From NCBI RefSeq assembly GCF_003584125.1, contig NZ_QXFL01000002.1, positions 620,001-684,000 of the forward strand: a DNA stretch of 64,000 nt. Reading direction: 5' to 3'. Under the pieces are notes generated by a model. The model saw only the letters and a list, made by a program, of their open reading frames with translations. It had not been told where the DNA came from and ran no database searches. Both the position numbers and the translations under genes were made by a program. Below, piece after piece: positions 35,387 through 44,393 of this stretch. This stretch comes from Aurantiacibacter zhengii. Its GTDB lineage: Bacteria > Pseudomonadota > Alphaproteobacteria > Sphingomonadales > Sphingomonadaceae. Position 1 is the stretch's first letter; each line of letters starts with the position of its first letter.

Positions 35387-36198
35387 ACCTCCTCAGCAAT
35401 CCCGCATCCGCCGTACTCGCCGCGGGCGGTCTCGCGCTCTTCAGCGTGGGCGCACGTCAACGCCGCAACGTCGCATTGAAGCTCGCCGGCCTCACCGCGT
35501 TGGGCCTTGCGCTCGTGCCGACACCAGCCTTTGCAGAACAGTTTATCGAAGCAAGCGATGGCTCGACGATCGATTGCGAACTGGCGCGCGGCGAGCTCAC
35601 CCGCATCGCGCTCATCGAGGACGGCTTTGCCAATGTCTCGAAGATCGCCAGCGGCTTTCCCTATAATGATTTCCAGGTGACGCACGAACCGGTGCGCGGA
35701 GACATCTATATCTCGGTTCCGCCGCAATATGCCTCGGACCGGATCAGCTTCTTCGCGACGAGCCAGGCGGGCCATGTCTACAAGTTTGCCTGCCGTCTTG
35801 CGGGCGATGAAGCGACCCAGCTCTTCATCACCAATCCCGCGCTCGCACATAGCGAGGTCGAGGAATGGCAGGCAGGAGCGAACCCTTCCGACAATGCCAT
35901 CCGCCTGATCGAGGCCATGGCGAGCGACGCTGTCCTTCCGGGTTTTGCCGCGCGCGCCGAATTGTCGCGCCCGCGCCGGACCGGCAGCATCGAAGTACAA
36001 CAGGTCGCGCAATATGACGGCGCCGAACTTACCGGCCAGCGTTTCCTGATCCGCAATCTCGGCGATGCGCCGCTCGACCTTGTCAGCGAGCGCGAAGCAC
36101 CCGCAGGCGCGCTCGCCTTTGCCTATGGCCGCGAGACGCTTGCTCCAGGCGAAGCGACCAGCGCCTTCCTCGTCTTTGCGGCGGGAGGGACGGAGTGA
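35383..36198 (+). CDS. traK: TraK, secretin-like core component (VirB9-like)
   Basis: 271 residues. A signal region (GLALVPTPAFA) is followed by a beta-rich domain: QVTHEPVRGDIYISVPPQYASDRISFFATSQAGHVYKFACRLAGDEATQLFI. TraK forms the outer-membrane-proximal ring with TraV and TraB. The ATG at 35383 overlaps the traE stop; longer open frame upstream is inside traE. Confidence 0.88.
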   Translation: MNLLSNPASAVLAAGGLALFSVGARQRRNVALKLAGLTALGLALVPTPAFAEQFIEASDGSTIDCELARGELTRIALIEDGFANVSKIASGFPYNDFQVTHEPVRGDIYISVPPQYASDRISFFATSQAGHVYKFACRLAGDEATQLFITNPALAHSEVEEWQAGANPSDNAIRLIEAMASDAVLPGFAARAELSRPRRTGSIEVQQVAQYDGAELTGQRFLIRNLGDAPLDLVSEREAPAGALAFAYGRETLAPGEATSAFLVFAAGGTE

Positions 36199-37499
36199 TG
36201 GCCGAGAACAAAGACACAAAGCACGAGACCAACGTCCGATCGACCGAACGCAAGGATACGCGGCGCAACCTCAACGCAAATATCGCGCAGCGCCAGAAGC
36301 TGTTGCTCGCCGGGATTGGCGGCGTGGCGCTGCTGGCCGGGGCCTGGTTCATCCTCGACGATGACGACAGCGCGCCGGGTAACAGCGACAGTGTCGCAAG
36401 CATCGACACCGGCGGGCTCGTCAATCGCAATCTCTCGCAACGAGAATTCGTCGCCACCTATGGCAACCGCCTCGATGCGCAGGGCCGCGCAATCAAGGAT
36501 TTGCAGGACACCCAGCTCCCGCGTCCCGAGATCGAGCAGGAACTCGAAGCCCTGCGCGGCGAGAACGCGCGGATGATGAGCGACGGCCAGGTCGCAATCG
36601 ACGCGATCTCGGCCGAGAATGCTGCACTCAGGACCGAACTCGAACGCTCGCGCGAAGCGGGTACGCCAGCGCCTGCCTTGCCGCCGCCGGCTTACGGCCC
36701 CGGCGTCACACCGCCTGACGCGGGCAGCGGCGACGCGAATGTCTCTTCCACACGGCCCGGCGGGCTGGACATGCTGACCTTTGGCGAGCCTACGCCAGCG
36801 AGTACCCGGCCCGCAAATGCCGAGCGTGCGCCCGCGCTGATGCTCGAAGCAAGCCGCGATTACCTTCCGCCCAATTCCTATGCGCCCGCGCGCGTTATCG
36901 TCGGGGTCGACGCCTCGACCGGGGTCGCCAGCCAGACCGATCCGCTGCCCGTGGTCCTCAGGATCACAGGACCCGCGCGCTCCGTGATGCGCGGAAACGA
37001 ACTGCTGTCGACCGATATCACCGGCTGCCTCGTCAATGGCGCGGCGCGCGGCGATCTCTCGGCGGAGAAGGTCTATGTCCAGCTGGTGCGCATGACCTGC
37101 GCCCAGCCCGGTGGCCGCTTCGCGGTGAGCGAGGTCAAGGGTTTCATCGCCTTTGCCGGCAAGTCGGGCGTGCGCGGCCGCGTGGTCAGCCGCGAAGGTA
37201 GCCTGGTCAGCCAGGCGCTGCTTGCCGGGATCGTCGGCGGGTTCGGGCGCGGCTTTTCCGCCAATGCCAACGGGATTTTCACGGGCCAGGTCGGTGCCAA
37301 CGGCCAGCGCGAGGCGCTTTCGCCGACCGACATTCTTGCCGGTGGCATCGGCCAGGGCGCGGGCGAAGCGGCCGATACGGTCAGCCGCTACCTCATCGAA
37401 CGCGCCGAACAATACCAACCAGTCGTCGAGATGCCGACCGGCATCGAGGTCGAGATCGTCTTTCTCGACGGCGTCCATGTCAGGAGCACACCCCAATGA
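36198..37499 (+). CDS. traB: TraB, core-complex scaffold (VirB10-like)
   Basis: 433 residues. It has a cytoplasmic N-terminus, one membrane helix (KLLLAGIGGVALLAGAWFIL, residues 35-54), a coiled coil (IEQELEALRGENARM...ALRTELERS), a proline-rich stretch (APALPPPAYGPGVTPP), and a C-terminal VirB10-like barrel with DYLPPNSYAPARVIVGVDASTG and GIEVEIVFLDG. It spans the envelope and links TraK/TraV to the inner membrane. ATG 36198 shares one base with the traK stop. Confidence 0.93.
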   Translation: MAENKDTKHETNVRSTERKDTRRNLNANIAQRQKLLLAGIGGVALLAGAWFILDDDDSAPGNSDSVASIDTGGLVNRNLSQREFVATYGNRLDAQGRAIKDLQDTQLPRPEIEQELEALRGENARMMSDGQVAIDAISAENAALRTELERSREAGTPAPALPPPAYGPGVTPPDAGSGDANVSSTRPGGLDMLTFGEPTPASTRPANAERAPALMLEASRDYLPPNSYAPARVIVGVDASTGVASQTDPLPVVLRITGPARSVMRGNELLSTDITGCLVNGAARGDLSAEKVYVQLVRMTCAQPGGRFAVSEVKGFIAFAGKSGVRGRVVSREGSLVSQALLAGIVGGFGRGFSANANGIFTGQVGANGQREALSPTDILAGGIGQGAGEAADTVSRYLIERAEQYQPVVEMPTGIEVEIVFLDGVHVRSTPQ

Positions 37500-38365
37500 A
37501 ATATTCCGAGAACCAGCCCGGCCTCAAGGCCCGCCTTGCGCATGTCGCCATTGCTGCGAGCAGCGCGGCCGCGGTGCTGACTGTCGGCGTCAGCGCGGTC
37601 ACCGCCATGCCTGCAACGGCACAGGATCTGGCCAGCGATGTAGCCCAGGCCTTGCAGCTGCGCCTGCCCAGGACGCCGATCGACGAGATCGCCTGCGACA
37701 GGTTCGGTCCCTGGTGCGAGGTCGTCTCGGGCGAGACGCTGTTCTATATCGACAAGAGCGCGCGCTACCTGCTGGTCGGGCGTCTCTACGACATGGAAGA
37801 GCGTCGCGATGTCACCGCCTCGCGGCTGCTCGAACTCAACCCCGACCTGATTGCAGCGGGCGCCGCGCGCGCCAAGCCTTCGGCAAACGAAAATGCCGCT
37901 GCCGCCAGTGCGCCGGTAGCGGAAAAGGTCGATCTTTCCACCCTGCCCGCCGAAGGGGCAATTCATTGGGGGAACAAAAAGGGTCCAAAGCTTGTCATCT
38001 TCTCCGATTTCCAGTGCGGCTATTGCCGCCGCCTGGTAGACGAACTCGGCAAGGCGGGAGTGCTCGTCGAGGAGCGCCCCATCTCCATCCTCGGCTCTCA
38101 AAGCCGCCGCCTTGCCGAGACCGTGATCTGCGCGAGCAATCCCGCGAGCGCGCTGCACCAAGCCTATGAAGGCGCGCTCGATCCGAGCGGAGCAAGCTGT
38201 GCTGAGACGCGCGGGCTCGATGCCAACGAGGCCTTCGCGCGCGCAAATGGCTTTGCCGGAACCCCGGTCATCGTCCGCTCAAGCGATGGCGCAGTGCTCC
38301 ACGGCTACCGCGATGCTGCCACGCTGCGCGAGTTTGCTCGGCCGGCCAAGGAGCAGCGCAAGTGA
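37496..38365 (+). CDS. DsbC-like thiol-disulfide isomerase of the tra operon
   Basis: 289 residues: signal peptide (AVTAMPATAQ), an N-terminal dimerisation-type region, and a thioredoxin fold with CGYC (Cys174, Cys177) and cis-Pro loop GTPVIV. It is periplasmic. F-type operons encode such a protein (DsbC/TrbB) to fold the cysteine-rich TraN, TraU and TraH, all encoded downstream here. Start and stop overlap traB and traV by four bases. Confidence 0.88.
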   Translation: MKYSENQPGLKARLAHVAIAASSAAAVLTVGVSAVTAMPATAQDLASDVAQALQLRLPRTPIDEIACDRFGPWCEVVSGETLFYIDKSARYLLVGRLYDMEERRDVTASRLLELNPDLIAAGAARAKPSANENAAAASAPVAEKVDLSTLPAEGAIHWGNKKGPKLVIFSDFQCGYCRRLVDELGKAGVLVEERPISILGSQSRRLAETVICASNPASALHQAYEGALDPSGASCAETRGLDANEAFARANGFAGTPVIVRSSDGAVLHGYRDAATLREFARPAKEQRK

Positions 38366-38934
38366 GCGCGCTCTCGCACCTGCGCGCACCGGGCCTTGCC
38401 TTGCTTATGCTGACAGCCGGCTGCTCGACACTGGGCGGCAATGTGTCGGGCGACTTCGCCTGCCGCGCCCCCGAGGGATCGTGCGCGCCGACGACGCTGA
38501 TCGATGCGGCAGCCACCGGGATCGATGCGCAGCCAAGCGCTGCCCCGGTACCAGCAGGAACGCCCGCAGATGCGAGCGGCCAGAGCCTGCGGATCGTGCT
38601 CGCCGCCTGGCGCGACGAAGCAGGCCGCACGCACGAGGCGCGCGTGGTCCATGTGACTCTGCCCGAACCGGCAGGCGTGAACTGGCGCGCGCCGCAACGC
38701 ACGGGAGAGGTGCTGCGCGCGATCGGCAACTCGGTTGCCGGTAGCGGCAAGCCAGCCACCGCAAACGCTTCCACCAACACCCCCGAGCAAATGCCGGACG
38801 TGCTGCTTCCCCCCTGGCAGCCCGTTCCGGCAGAGCCCGGCGCTGATGCGCCGGCAACAGGGGCACCCGGCGCCGAGCAGGCGGCCCGCGTCCGGGTGCC
38901 CCACCCTTCCCAGACCCATGGAGACGAGGAATGA
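38362..38934 (+). CDS. traV: TraV, outer-membrane core lipoprotein
   Basis: 190 residues, GTG start. The lipobox is LLMLTAGCSTLGG (lipidated Cys about residue 21), followed by the TraV signature NVSGDFACRAPEGSCAPT with two further Cys. The C-terminal half is proline- and alanine-rich. TraV is the VirB7-like lipoprotein that anchors TraK and TraB to the outer membrane. It overlaps the traC start by four bases. Confidence 0.88.
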   Translation: MSALSHLRAPGLALLMLTAGCSTLGGNVSGDFACRAPEGSCAPTTLIDAAATGIDAQPSAAPVPAGTPADASGQSLRIVLAAWRDEAGRTHEARVVHVTLPEPAGVNWRAPQRTGEVLRAIGNSVAGSGKPATANASTNTPEQMPDVLLPPWQPVPAEPGADAPATGAPGAEQAARVRVPHPSQTHGDEE

Positions 38935-41492
38935 CCCTCTCTTTCGCTGCCGCGCGCGATGCGCTTATGGCAGGCCTGTTCGCCGATACCGACCGTGCCG
39001 AGAAGGGTGCTGCGCATTTCGCGCTCGACATGCTCTCGGACTGGCTGCCCTACCGCGTTTATGACGAACGCGCGGGACTCTATCGTAACCGTGTGTCCAA
39101 AGGCTTCGTGCTCGAAGTGACCCCGCTGGTGGGTGCGGACGAGCGCACCGGCGAGATCCTCGGTCAATTTTTCTCCGAAGGCCTGCCGCCCGGTGCCTGC
39201 CTGCAGGTGCTCAACTTCGCGAGCCCTAGGATCGGCAATGTCGTAAGTCCCTGGTTCGCTCCGCGCTATGAACAGGGCGGGATTTACGAGGCAATCGCGC
39301 GGGCACGCACGAGCCGCCTCTACGATCTCGCCTGGCGCTCGGGTAGCGCGCATGCTCCGTTCCATGCCCGCTGCAGCCGTCTCGTGGTTTCGCTCGGCGT
39401 TCCGGTTCCAGGAAGCATCAGCGATGCCGAGCTTACTGAATGCCGCGAGGGCCTCCTGGGCATGCTGCATTCGCTAGGTTTGCATGCGGCGCCGCTCGAA
39501 CCGGCAGGGCTTCTTGCGCTCATCGATGAATTGACCTCGCCAACCACCGCGCGCGAGCCTGACCGCATCGACTGGAACCCGCACGAAACCCTCGATGTCC
39601 AGGCGATCCGCCGTGACATCGAACTCGAGGTCGAGGACGACCGCCTGATCCTGCGCACCGAACGCTTCCGTGAGACCGGACGCGACCGGCAGGGCGTGCC
39701 GCAGGTCGGTGCATGCTATCCCGACCGCTTTGACCTGCGCCACTATGCCTTGCGCACCGCGCCCGAACGCTGGGCGCCGTGGGAATGCGCGCGGCTGATC
39801 GGCGACATGTTCACCGACAAGCTGCGCTTCCCCTGCCCTGCCGCGACCATGCTGTGCCTTGTCTATCCCGACCAGGAGGCCGCTGCCGCGCGCGCGGGCT
39901 ACAAGTTCATGCGCACCACCAGCCTTGCCGATACGAAGAGCGCGCGCTTCCTGCCGCGGCTTGGCGAGCAGTCCGCCGAATGGAAACACGTCCAGGCCGA
40001 GCTCCAGGAAGGCAAGAAGCTGGTCAAGCTTTTCTACGGGCTCACCACCTATTCGCCGCTTGGTGAAGGCGATGCCCATGAACGGGTGGTCAAGGCCATC
40101 TACAAGGCGGCAGGCTGGGATCTCGCCGACGAACGGTTCCTGCAATTGCAGGGGCTGGTCGCGGCCTTTCCGCTCAGCCTAGCCGACGGTCTCGCCTCGG
40201 ACATGACGCGTCTCAAGCGCCTGCGCACCATGCTTTCGGCCACGGCCGCCAATATCGCACCGCTGCAGGGCGAGTATCTCGGCGGCCCCGTCCCGCACCT
40301 GCTGCTTGTCGGCAGACGCGGCCAGCCCTTCTTCTGGTCGCCGTTCGAGAACGGTGCGGGCAATCACAACATCGCCATCTGCGGCAAGTCGGGCTCGGGC
40401 AAATCGGTGCTGCTGCAGGAACTGTGCGCCGCGCTGCGCGGTGCGGGCGCCAAGGTCGTCGTCATCGATGACGGGAGGAGCTTCGAGCATTCGGTGAAGC
40501 TCCAGGGCGGGCGCTTCGTCGAGTTCACGCTGGCCTCGGGCTTTTCGCTCAATCCCTTCTCGCTGATCGACGATGCCCGCGCGGAAGGAGACGAAGATTA
40601 CCGCCTCGATTGCTTCGCCATGGTGAAAGCGATCGTCGGGCAGATGGCGCGGCCGAGCACTGCGCCGTCGGACACCGAACGCGGCCTTATCGACAAGGCG
40701 ATCTCGCTGGTCTGGGCGAGCCTTGGGAGTGGCGGATCGATCGACGATGTCGCCCATGCCTTGCACGAAAGCGAGAACGAGACCGGCAAGGAGCTCGCGC
40801 TTGCAATCGCGCCCTTCTGCCGCGGCGGCAGCTATGCCGGGTTCTTTTCCGGCAAGGCGAGCTTTGCCTTCGACGACGACTTCACCGTCTTCGAGATGAG
40901 CGATCTAGCAAGCCGCGAGGAACTCAGGAGCGTGGTCCTCTCCGCGATCATGTTCATGACCGGCCAGGCGATGACGCGCAGCTCGCGCAGCACAAAGAAG
41001 CTGCTCCTGATCGACGAGGCCTGGGCCATGCTCAAGGGTGGTTCGATGGGCGAGTTCGTCGAGACCTATGCCCGTACCGCGCGCAAATATGGCGGCGCGC
41101 TTGCGACCGCGACCCAGTCCCTCAACGACTATTACAAGTCCGACGGTGCGCGCGCCGCGCTCGAGAACAGCGACTGGATGCTGGTGCTCCAGCAAAAGCC
41201 CGAGACCATCGCGGATTTCCGTAAAGAGGCGCGGCTCGACATGGATGACCGCACCGAGACGCTGATCCGTTCCTTGAAGCGCTCGGGGTCTGAGTACAGC
41301 GAGCTCTATATCAAGGGGGCCGAGGTCGAGGCGGTCGGGCGGCTCGTGCTCGACCCGCTTTCGGCGACGATCTTCTCCTCCGATCCCGACACCTACGCCG
41401 CGATCCATGGCCATGTCGAAACCGGCATGCCGCTCGACAAAGCCATCGCGCTCGTTGCTGGCCGCCCTGACGTTCTTGGGGGAGAGGCGTGA
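38931..41492 (+). CDS. traC: TraC, type IV secretion ATPase (VirB4-like)
   Basis: 853 residues. Walker A is GKSGSGKSVLLQE (about residues 485-497) and Walker B is KLLLIDEAWAMLKGG (about 690-704); TQSLNDYYKSDGARAALENSDWMLVLQQ is the conserved C-terminal stretch. The N-terminal TraC/VirB4 domain covers the first 450 residues. It powers pilus assembly at the inner membrane. Full-length and apparently intact, unlike traH. Confidence 0.95.
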   Translation: MTLSFAAARDALMAGLFADTDRAEKGAAHFALDMLSDWLPYRVYDERAGLYRNRVSKGFVLEVTPLVGADERTGEILGQFFSEGLPPGACLQVLNFASPRIGNVVSPWFAPRYEQGGIYEAIARARTSRLYDLAWRSGSAHAPFHARCSRLVVSLGVPVPGSISDAELTECREGLLGMLHSLGLHAAPLEPAGLLALIDELTSPTTAREPDRIDWNPHETLDVQAIRRDIELEVEDDRLILRTERFRETGRDRQGVPQVGACYPDRFDLRHYALRTAPERWAPWECARLIGDMFTDKLRFPCPAATMLCLVYPDQEAAAARAGYKFMRTTSLADTKSARFLPRLGEQSAEWKHVQAELQEGKKLVKLFYGLTTYSPLGEGDAHERVVKAIYKAAGWDLADERFLQLQGLVAAFPLSLADGLASDMTRLKRLRTMLSATAANIAPLQGEYLGGPVPHLLLVGRRGQPFFWSPFENGAGNHNIAICGKSGSGKSVLLQELCAALRGAGAKVVVIDDGRSFEHSVKLQGGRFVEFTLASGFSLNPFSLIDDARAEGDEDYRLDCFAMVKAIVGQMARPSTAPSDTERGLIDKAISLVWASLGSGGSIDDVAHALHESENETGKELALAIAPFCRGGSYAGFFSGKASFAFDDDFTVFEMSDLASREELRSVVLSAIMFMTGQAMTRSSRSTKKLLLIDEAWAMLKGGSMGEFVETYARTARKYGGALATATQSLNDYYKSDGARAALENSDWMLVLQQKPETIADFRKEARLDMDDRTETLIRSLKRSGSEYSELYIKGAEVEAVGRLVLDPLSATIFSSDPDTYAAIHGHVETGMPLDKAIALVAGRPDVLGGEA

Positions 41493-41878
41493 TGTGCATG
41501 CATGTCGAAACCATGCTCGACCGGATCGAGCACGGCACCTTCCCGAACCCCAGGATCGCGCTCTGGCCAACAGTGCAAGGCACCTGTCTGGTGCTGATCG
41601 AGGCGGCGGGTTTTGCCGCGAGTACGCTGCTCACGGTGCTCGGCCTGCCGCTGTTCGTCTTCCTGTTCCTCGCCGGATGGGATTTGGGGCTGCTGTTCGC
41701 CCAGCTCGGCAATCTCGCCGACCATTATGCCAGCGCCGAGGGACCGGCGCGCATCGCCTTCAGCCGCGATCTGCAGCTGGCGTTCCTGGTCCTCGCCGGC
41801 GGGTTCACCCTGCTGCGCCTGCCGGCCTTTATCCGGCGTCTTTGCTCCAAACTTGATCGGGAGATGCCGCATGACTGA
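41492..41878 (+). CDS. Small membrane protein in the tra operon, unknown function
   Basis: 128 residues with two strong hydrophobic stretches (FAASTLLTVLGLPLFVFLFLAGWDLGLLF and LQLAFLVLAGGFTLLRLPAFI). Its ATG shares one base with the traC stop and its end overlaps trbI by eight bases, so it is a real, coupled tra gene. It occupies the slot between traC and trbI. I do not recognise a family. Confidence 0.7.
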   Translation: MCMHVETMLDRIEHGTFPNPRIALWPTVQGTCLVLIEAAGFAASTLLTVLGLPLFVFLFLAGWDLGLLFAQLGNLADHYASAEGPARIAFSRDLQLAFLVLAGGFTLLRLPAFIRRLCSKLDREMPHD

Positions 41879-42248
41879 CTGGGCTTCTCCGCGTCCGCTG
41901 GCGCTGAAAATCGTCGCCACGCTCGCGATTGCAGCCGTGCTGCTCTGGGCGGGCTGGATAACCCGCTCGGTGCTCATGGACGAGCCGCCGCGGATCGTGA
42001 CTGTCCGGCTTGCGGAGACCATCGGCGAGTTCATCGACGAGGCCGCGCGCGCCGATGCCGATTCCGCCACCGTGCAGGCGGCAAGCCTCGCCTACCTCCA
42101 GGCTGCGGAATTGGCAGTCGCCGACATGGGCAAGGATGGGCGCGTGGTGCTGGTCGCCGAAGCCGTGCTTGCGGGCGCTGCCGAAGACGCAACCCCCGAA
42201 CTTGAAGCCCGCATCGCCGTCAAGCTCGAAACGGAGGCGCAGCCATGA
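41871..42248 (+). CDS. trbI: TrbI-like conjugal transfer protein
   Basis: 125 residues. One N-terminal membrane helix (LKIVATLAIAAVLLWAGWI) and a short alanine-rich periplasmic tail with PPRIVTVRLAETIGEFIDEAAR fit the F-type TrbI, which lies between traC and traW in F and affects pilus retraction. The call leans on position as well as sequence. Confidence 0.75.
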   Translation: MTDWASPRPLALKIVATLAIAAVLLWAGWITRSVLMDEPPRIVTVRLAETIGEFIDEAARADADSATVQAASLAYLQAAELAVADMGKDGRVVLVAEAVLAGAAEDATPELEARIAVKLETEAQP

Positions 42249-42751
42249 GGCACCTCTTCAACTGGAAGCGCATGGCCCTGCTGTGCGGCCTCGTCGCGCT
42301 CCCGCTCGCCTGGGCGCCGATCGACGCCTTCAGCACGAGCCATGCCTTCCTCATCAATGCGAGCCCGAGTCTCCCCAACTGGGCCTTCTGGCTCGACAAG
42401 TCCGCACCGATCAAGCGCGGCAGCCTCATTTTCTTCAAGCCGCCTGCAAGCGCGCTTGTTGCGAAACATTTCGGGGAAGACCCGCAGATGTTCGGCAAGA
42501 AGGTGATCGGAATGCCGGGCGATGTGGTGAGCCATGAGGGCATGGAGGTCTTCGTCAACGGAAAGCAGGTCGCCACGCGGCTAGCCCGTACCCGGCTCGG
42601 CATTGCGCTGACGCGCGGACCTGACGGACCGGTTCCTGAAAACTGCTTCTATGTCGGGACCGACCATCCGCGCGGCTTCGACAGCCGCTACGCCGAGATC
42701 GGCTTTGTCTGCCGGGGCCAGATCCTCGGCAGCGGAAGGGCGATCCTGTGA
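42245..42751 (+). CDS. S26-family signal peptidase, conjugation-specific (TraF-type)
   Basis: 168 residues. There is a membrane anchor at residues 10-25. The nucleophile region INASPSLPNWAFW provides the candidate Ser, KKVIGMPGDVVS the general-base Lys, and FYVGTDHPRGFDSRYAEIGFV the C-terminal box typical of S26C peptidases. It probably matures the TraA-like pilin or other periplasmic Tra proteins. The stop overlaps the traW start by one base. It should not be confused with the thioredoxin-like TraF encoded at 46866. Confidence 0.9.
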   Translation: MRHLFNWKRMALLCGLVALPLAWAPIDAFSTSHAFLINASPSLPNWAFWLDKSAPIKRGSLIFFKPPASALVAKHFGEDPQMFGKKVIGMPGDVVSHEGMEVFVNGKQVATRLARTRLGIALTRGPDGPVPENCFYVGTDHPRGFDSRYAEIGFVCRGQILGSGRAIL

Positions 42752-43383
42752 TGCGCCGCGCCCTTTTCATATTCGGCGTCGCGCTCTCCTTGCCCGCGAC
42801 CGCCCAGGCCCGCGACTACGGTCAGCGCGGCACGGTCTTTCCGGTGGTGGAGCGCGACCTGCTCGAACAGATCCAGTCGCGCCTCACAAATATGGAAGCA
42901 TCGGGCGAGACCGCGCGGCTCAACGAGGAGCTGAAGCGCCGCACGCTCGCGCGGGTCGAGCGCCCCGCGCCCGTTGCCGGAATTGCGCGCGCCAGCGAAA
43001 GCCGCTCTTGGCTCTTCGATCCGACCATCGCGCTGCAACAGGATATCCGGGGTGCGCGCGGCGAACTCATCCATGCAGCCGGAACCCGCGTCAATCCGCT
43101 CGACAGCGTCGCCTTGCGTGCCGATCTCCTTTTCCTCGACGGCGACGATGCCGAACAGCTCGCCTGGGCGCTGGGCCAGCAAGGCCAGCCCAAGCTGATC
43201 CTTGTCAGTGGCGCGCCGCTGCAGCTGATGCGCGCGCGCCAGCGGCGGTTCTATTTCGACCAGCAAGGCACGCTAACCGCGCACTTCGGCATCACGGCCA
43301 TTCCTGCCCGCGTGCGCCAGCAGGGTCGCCAGCTTGAAGTCAGCGAAATCGCGTTGTCCACCAAGGCGGAGGCAGACCAATGA
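42751..43383 (+). CDS. traW: TraW, pilus assembly protein
   Basis: 210 residues with a signal peptide (ALFIFGVALSLPATAQA). The TraW family core is DYGQRGTVFPVVERDLLEQIQSRL...RSWLFDPTIALQQDIRGARGELIHAAGTRVNPL, and KLILVSGAPLQLMRARQRRFYFDQQGTLTAHFGITAIPARV is the conserved C-terminus. It is periplasmic and works with TrbC and TraU in pilus assembly. ATG 42751 is preferred over GTG 42748. Confidence 0.92.
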   Translation: MRRALFIFGVALSLPATAQARDYGQRGTVFPVVERDLLEQIQSRLTNMEASGETARLNEELKRRTLARVERPAPVAGIARASESRSWLFDPTIALQQDIRGARGELIHAAGTRVNPLDSVALRADLLFLDGDDAEQLAWALGQQGQPKLILVSGAPLQLMRARQRRFYFDQQGTLTAHFGITAIPARVRQQGRQLEVSEIALSTKAEADQ

Positions 43384-44393
43384 CAGCCTTGCGCAAATTC
43401 CTTGCCGCCGTCCTCGCCGCACTATCGCTAGCCCTCGCTACACCTGCCGCAGCGGGCGGCGAACCGGGCAAATGCACCGGCAGTTTCGTCAACCCGATTA
43501 CCGATATCTGCTGGTCGTGCCTGTTCCCGATCTCGATCGGTGCGCTTGATATCTGGCCCTCAAGCCGTCCCGATCCCGACAATCCCGACCTGCCCTTGTG
43601 CCTGTGCGGTATCCGTCCTGGTATCGCCATGGGCTTCTGGGAACCGGTACGGCTCGCCGATGTCAGCATGAAGCCCTGGTGCTTCGTCAACCTTGGCGGC
43701 ACCAAGCTCGATCCCGGCTTCGATATCGGGTTCCGCTCGATCTCGGGACCCTCGGCGATTGGCGGGGCGAGCCAGTATTATTCGAGCTGGCACGTCCACT
43801 GGTATGCCTATCCGCTGATCTACTGGATGGAGATCGTTGCCGATTTCCTGTGCCTTGAGCCCGGCTCGATAGACATTCTCTATATCTCCGAGATCGATCC
43901 GCTGTGGCAGGATTCCGAACTCACCGCGATCATCAACCCCGAAGCCGTGCTCTTCGCCAACCCGCTGGCATTGGCCGCCTGCGCCGCCGATTGCGCCGCC
44001 TCGACCGCCAATTTGCCGCTTGACGAGATGTTCTGGTGTGCAGGCTGCCAGGGCTCGATGTACCCGATGAACGGCAATGTCTCGGCCTCGATCGGCCATG
44101 TCCAGGCCTCGCGCCTCGTGCTCTCGCGCTTTGCCTACAAGCTCCACCGCGAACTCGTCTCCTGGGGGACGATGGGAAGCGCCGGGCTGTGCGGCAAGTA
44201 CCTCATGCCGGTGATGCGGAAGCAGCAATACCGCTTCCAGATGACCAACCCCAATCCGGCGACATCGGGCCGCAATGCCTGCCCGCCGATTGGCGCCTCC
44301 ACCACGCTTCAGGAACCCGGACAGGTCATCCCCGCCATCGGCGAGGACATGGGCTACCTCGTCTGGCGCAAGAGAAATTGCTGCGCGCTATGA
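43380..44393 (+). CDS. traU: TraU, conjugative DNA transfer protein
   Basis: 337 residues. A signal peptide (LALATPAAAGG) precedes CTGSFVNPITDICWSCLFPISIGALDIW, the TraU signature, and many paired Cys (LCLCG, CAADCAAS, WCAGCQGSMYPMNG). It is a periplasmic, disulfide-rich protein needed for DNA transfer, and a likely client of the DsbC-like protein. It overlaps traW and trbC by four bases at each end. Confidence 0.94.
   Translation: MTALRKFLAAVLAALSLALATPAAAGGEPGKCTGSFVNPITDICWSCLFPISIGALDIWPSSRPDPDNPDLPLCLCGIRPGIAMGFWEPVRLADVSMKPWCFVNLGGTKLDPGFDIGFRSISGPSAIGGASQYYSSWHVHWYAYPLIYWMEIVADFLCLEPGSIDILYISEIDPLWQDSELTAIINPEAVLFANPLALAACAADCAASTANLPLDEMFWCAGCQGSMYPMNGNVSASIGHVQASRLVLSRFAYKLHRELVSWGTMGSAGLCGKYLMPVMRKQQYRFQMTNPNPATSGRNACPPIGASTTLQEPGQVIPAIGEDMGYLVWRKRNCCAL

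Noticed and set aside
36123-37496. A 457-codon minus-strand open frame opposite traB
   Set aside because: It is a shadow of traB caused by codon bias; the same happens opposite traE/traK, trbC and traF.
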